Shown: piece after piece, positions 60,470 to 64,000 of the stretch
Numbering within the stretch: the first letter of the stretch is position 1
How the letters are laid out: every line of letters begins with the position of its first letter
Origin: Chlorokybus atmophyticus
Taxonomy: Eukaryota; Streptophyta; Chlorokybophyceae; Chlorokybales; Chlorokybaceae
Reading direction: 5' to 3'
Assembly: GCA_009103225.1 (NCBI GenBank)
Contig: RHPI01000810.1
Location: 725,779-789,778 of the forward strand
DNA: 64,000 nucleotides
Translations under genes and position numbers: made by a program
Notes under the pieces: generated by a model
Seen by the model: the letters and a program-made list of their open reading frames with translations, nothing else
What the model was told of the DNA's origin: nothing
The model's database searches: none

Positions 60470-61570
60470 CTCCAAGTAAGTAAGGTTGCCTTAGCAGGCG
60501 CCAACCGGCTACCAAAGAGTGAAGTGAAGTGAATACTACTTGCAGCAATGCCCAGACCGATAAGGCAAGCGCTCCACACCACCAGTATCCGCCCGGACTA
60601 CTTGCGTCCCGAGCTCTGTTGCTGCCCAAAGCCCAAACCCTCGCCGCCTATGCACTGCCTCAAGAAAGCAAGCTGCAACTGCCACTGTCTGTCTTCCGTC
60701 GCTAACAACAACCTTCTTATACCACCCACCAAGCTACGCACACCGACGGTATCTCGTAGACAATCAACTACCTCCTCTACTGTCCGCCGCCGCCCGCCGC
60801 TCCGACCGCCGTTGCCTAAATCTTCCCTCTCAGCAACGCCCAAATCCGACCCCAATTCTCACTCACACTTGGCTGGATTACAGCAGCAGCCAAGCGCGTC
60901 CCTGTTAGCGCGCAGCTGGTTGGCCCCGCAAGCCTGGCCCCGTAACTCGCACCGCACTCCAGACACGCTCAACTCATTGGGTTTCCACGTGGCGGGACGG
61001 GTTATCGGAGACTCGGAGTTCTCAGCTCTCAGGTACGGTTTACCGACCACATGTTGATGAGTTGGCGCCAAGTGGTGCGGCTGTCACCGGGTTACCGCTG
61101 GTGCTGGGTTCGGATACGGTTTGGCAGTTATGGCTTTGGGTCAGTTACTGTCAAGCCCCGCAGCTCACGCGCTTTATGCCCTGTCAGGCAGGTCCTTCTG
61201 ACAGAAAGTCGTCTCTCGAAGGTCGAAGCTCGAGTCATCCTGATCGCTGAAGGCAGGGATCGGACCGTCAGATTGGTCACCACGGTGAGCGTCCCGCAGC
61301 CCTGAACTGAAAGTGCAAGTTACGTAATTTATGACAAGTTACGTATCAAGGTGTGCTCCGCAAAGCTGCGTAATATGTACGGCTTTTAGTGCCCACTGTA
61401 CTGCTACATATATTGGTCCGTGCAGATAGTCTATGTACTTCAGGGGGCTTTGGACCTCGGAGAGATCCATCCATCATAAAGCGCCGCCGACTTTTTGAGG
61501 TTAACGCAGAATCAGAAATCCCAGGAAGTTTGTGACTCCGTCTCACTCGCGCTGCTCATGGTTGGATAAT
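60470..61570. other. Spacer upstream of the carrier gene
   Basis: About 1.1 kb, GC-rich near the carrier gene. A plus-strand open frame (60548-61057) is Pro/Ser/Arg-rich and lacks recognisable features. The rest holds nothing I can name. Confidence 0.4.
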
Positions 61571-62111
61571 ATCGTCACGCCTAAAACTCCTCCTGGGTAT
61601 GAGGGCTTCTGCCGCGAAGGTGTGACCTGAGGCTTTCAAAGATGACAGCCCTGCCAAAAGAAATATCTATATATATTTGTTAATAAGATGTGTGGTGCGC
61701 AGATCAGTGTGCGCGTGTGAGTGGCACCGTTGTGATCTGCATTGTGCGTCTCTCCAGAGATCGGTCGAGAGTGCGGGAAACTCCCGCCGGGAATCGTAGC
61801 GACAGCGAGATTCTGAGTTGTTGTGAGGCGATGTCAGAGAGTGCAGCTAGAGACAGATTGTTAATATTCTCCATTGGCATCGGTCTGAAGGCCGTGCATA
61901 GCCTAGCGTTCGTAATGTGTTCCATTGATGAGCACTCAGGTTGCAGCGTTGTCTGGTGTTACGGCGCATTTGCCGTTGAGTGGTTCGATCGGACCGGTTT
62001 GGTCGGGCAGCTCAGAGAACTGCTGACAGATGCGAAGCGCAATGGGCAGCTTCTCCCGACTCCTCTGCGACCCCAGGAGCCAAATCTAGGGTTTCCGGCT
62101 GTTACAATAAT
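61566..62111 (+). mobile_element. Candidate solo LTR with ATAAT duplication
   Basis: The segment 61571-62106 starts ATCGTCACGCCTAAAA and ends CCGGCTGTTACA, and ATAAT occurs exactly on both sides (61566-61570 and 62107-62111). GTCACGCC near the start and GTTACA at the end mirror the termini of the 32.1-39.1 kb element. An internal TATATATATTTG (about 61667) could be its promoter. The 5' end is not TG, so either the first bases have mutated or the boundary is off by two. Confidence 0.4.
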
Positions 62112-64000
62112 CAGCGGGTGGGCTCCTGCAAGCCTCCAGTCCGCAGGACCGACAGTGGACCACTGGTGTCGGTCGCGGCTGGTAGTGGTAACACCACGAA
62201 TTGGACCGCGCCGGTTTGCCGGTTCCTCGCATGGCGAGCATGATGAGACTTAATCGGCGCCAGCCGCCAACTACGTCTCATCATTTTCCACAAGATTCGG
62301 ATACGGTGGTAACCAGCTAAGGCCCCAAAGTGTGTGACCCGCCAGCTGGCAAGAACGAAGGACCCTGAAGTAGGCCCCAACTAGGCTGGGTACTTCCGCT
62401 CAAGCCATTCTCCCGTTCCGGAAACGCCGAGCTCGTTATTTCCGTCCCGTTAGCTAACACAGCTTCTCGTTAGCAGTAGGTTGTAAGCATTAAATAATTG
62501 CAACGTATCAAAGTTGATTTCAATGTTGCTAAAGGTATGTCAAGTAACCTTGTTTCTGCATGAAGACGTTCTTTTGAAATTAAAATGAACTTGCATAACA
62601 CACGCTATTGTGGCTGTATGTATGATGTGTTTTATGTTTTACACATGATATATATGTTATGTTTATAAAGCTATACAATGTTTATTCTGTACAAAACTTA
62701 CAAGCCTTTGTGCGAATGATCAACATATAATACGTATATGAAAATCATCTCTACATTGAAAGCATATAGACTTGTTATATAATAGCATTCTTATATTGTG
62801 TGACTCTATCTACATTCGTAGGTTTTTAACAAATGTTAATTTGCAATTGCGATTATTATTACCAAATGCAAAGAGCTTTCAAATCTCGTTACGATTGCAT
62901 ATGTTTCCTTTGCAGGAATATTATTTTGAAAGAGACCATTTGTAAATCCACAAAACCTGATTTACCCAGCCTTAATATTATGCACATTGGTTATATGCTG
63001 CCTTAACGTATAACTCACCTGCTCTAAGTCTGAGTGCAGGTTCGACGGACCGTTGCAAGTGCGGCACGATTTGCTTTTTAAGCATAATCTGCAACACATC
63101 TAAATTGGCAATGATAATGCTGCATACGCACAACATGTGCCAAGCTCAACAACACTCTCAAACATGCACATGTAATACGAGAGAGTAATTACTCGTTATG
63201 ACAGCAACGATTAATGCAATTACATAGCGACTTAAATTGCAACCATATGAAAACATGGACAATGTGATATACACCAACTATAAACATGTTACAGCACTGC
63301 ACCGACACATATCATGTGGAGCGCAATTGCACAATTTTTCTTTCTGATGTTTACGGCCGCTTGCTTACACCTCTCCCCCAGCTCTGCTTGTGTATAGCAA
63401 GCATCTGCATTGTAATGCATATAGCCTGGCAGCTTAAGAAAGTGCCGTAATTATGTTGGCAATGATGTATGTTGGTCTAAATGCTTGGCTTGTGTTGTTC
63501 AAAGCTGAGTTCAATATATGAAACATCGGACGGAATACATGCAAGCCTTCGCAAAGCTGCGAGAGGTACACCCCAACATAAACAAGCATACAATACACAG
63601 CAGCGATGCCGGGGTGCTGTTTGCATCGATTAATATTAATGCATGCTATTGTGAACTCGGTAATAACTCGCTGCTTTTGTCGTCTTATAAGTGAGGGATC
63701 GTCCCCCTCGAAAGCAATCATCATTATGTTTACATACATGATGATGCCATGTGATGATGAACATACTTCATTAAAAGGTTTGTGTTCTTACAATTGATAC
63801 AAGGTGTACACGCTGATTGCTGCGAATTCATGTTTTTCCTTCGGGCCCTTAAATATCATCCGCACCAAGTCATGCTTTCGAGCATCTTCGGTTGTGATGG
63901 CATGCTGAATGGCTTGCTCAGCATCCTCAATTGGGCAGCCGGACACGGAGCGCAACATACTCTTGTACAATGATCCAAAGGGAAAGAGGCAGAGGAGGGG
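62112..64000. other. Right-edge stretch, strongly AT-rich from about 62.46 kb
   Basis: A sharp drop in GC occurs near 62460. No gene is recognised. Near the right edge, minus-strand frames at 63970-63788 (RSVSGCPIEDAEQAIQH, HDLVRMIFKGPKEKHEF) and 63739-63434 look somewhat protein-like and might be exons of a gene that starts beyond the window. Confidence 0.45.
63788..63970 (-). CDS. Possible partial exon of an unrecognised gene
   Basis: The minus-strand frame has a balanced, charged composition (CPIEDAEQAIQHAITTEDAR, KGPKEKHEFAAIS) unlike its AT-rich surroundings and could be an exon continuing past the right edge. No family recognised; chance is not excluded. Confidence 0.22.
   Translation of the reverse strand: MYKSMLRSVSGCPIEDAEQAIQHAITTEDARKHDLVRMIFKGPKEKHEFAAISVYTLYQL

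Noticed and set aside
60548-61057. 169-codon plus-strand frame upstream of the carrier
   Set aside because: Pro/Ser/Arg-rich with no domain, most likely composition-driven in a GC-rich upstream region; no splice or conservation support.
61149-62106. Alternative LTR start at TGTCAAGCCCC
   Set aside because: TG start is attractive, but the flanking 5-mers (GTTAC and ATAAT) do not match, whereas the 61571 start gives a perfect duplication.
62985-63070. GGTTCGA word resembling a tRNA B-box
   Set aside because: No matching A-box or cloverleaf could be formed around it; no tRNA gene was found in the window.

Overview
The window is nuclear DNA of a green alga (Chlorophyta). A trebouxiophyte-like lineage is plausible, but I cannot place it further. 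Genes are broken by many short spliceosomal introns, and several products are green-lineage proteins: a MUSE13/TRAF1-type MATH protein, PPD4, NHD1, a plastid LPP epsilon, CCB3, a Ycf20-like protein and an ILP1-type C3HC zinc finger. Spacers are rich in GCATGC/TGCATG words. Four spacers are clearly more AT-rich and contain no gene I recognise.

Layout, left to right: MATH-domain protein (-, 1039-6163) head-to-head with ALIX/BRO1 (+, 6988-11857); a small broken reading frame (12143-12560); an AT-rich gene-poor stretch to 16.9 kb; PPD4 (-) head-to-head with NHD1 (+); a 119-nt poly-C tract; LPP epsilon (-) head-to-head with a C3HC zinc-finger protein (+), with start codons only 109 bp apart; about 4.4 kb without recognisable genes; a decayed Ty3/gypsy chromovirus with two LTRs and a perfect CAAGT target duplication (32112-39074); an AT-rich spacer; CHMP1 (+); mitochondrial pyruvate dehydrogenase E2 (-) head-to-head with CCB3 (+); a Ycf20-like gene (+); a predicted B-box/acidic/histone H3-fold fusion (+, 49936-51494); a 151-nt assembly gap; LPP beta (-) head-to-head with a C2-domain protein (+); a plastid or mitochondrial carrier (-); a candidate solo LTR; and an AT-rich right end.

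Functionally the genes are mixed. ALIX and CHMP1 both belong to the ESCRT/multivesicular-body pathway. PPD4, NHD1, LPP epsilon, CCB3 and Ycf20 are predicted plastid proteins. Two PAP2-type lipid phosphatases of different subclasses are present.

The most unusual observation is the B-box/acidic/H3-like reading frame. It joins across two introns with compatible phases and carries an H3 histone fold in place of a normal H3 with its basic tail. Second is a high number of GC-AG introns: six junctions are supported by conserved protein alignment across the splice. Exon structures were inferred by eye from splice motifs, phase and family conservation, with no transcript evidence.
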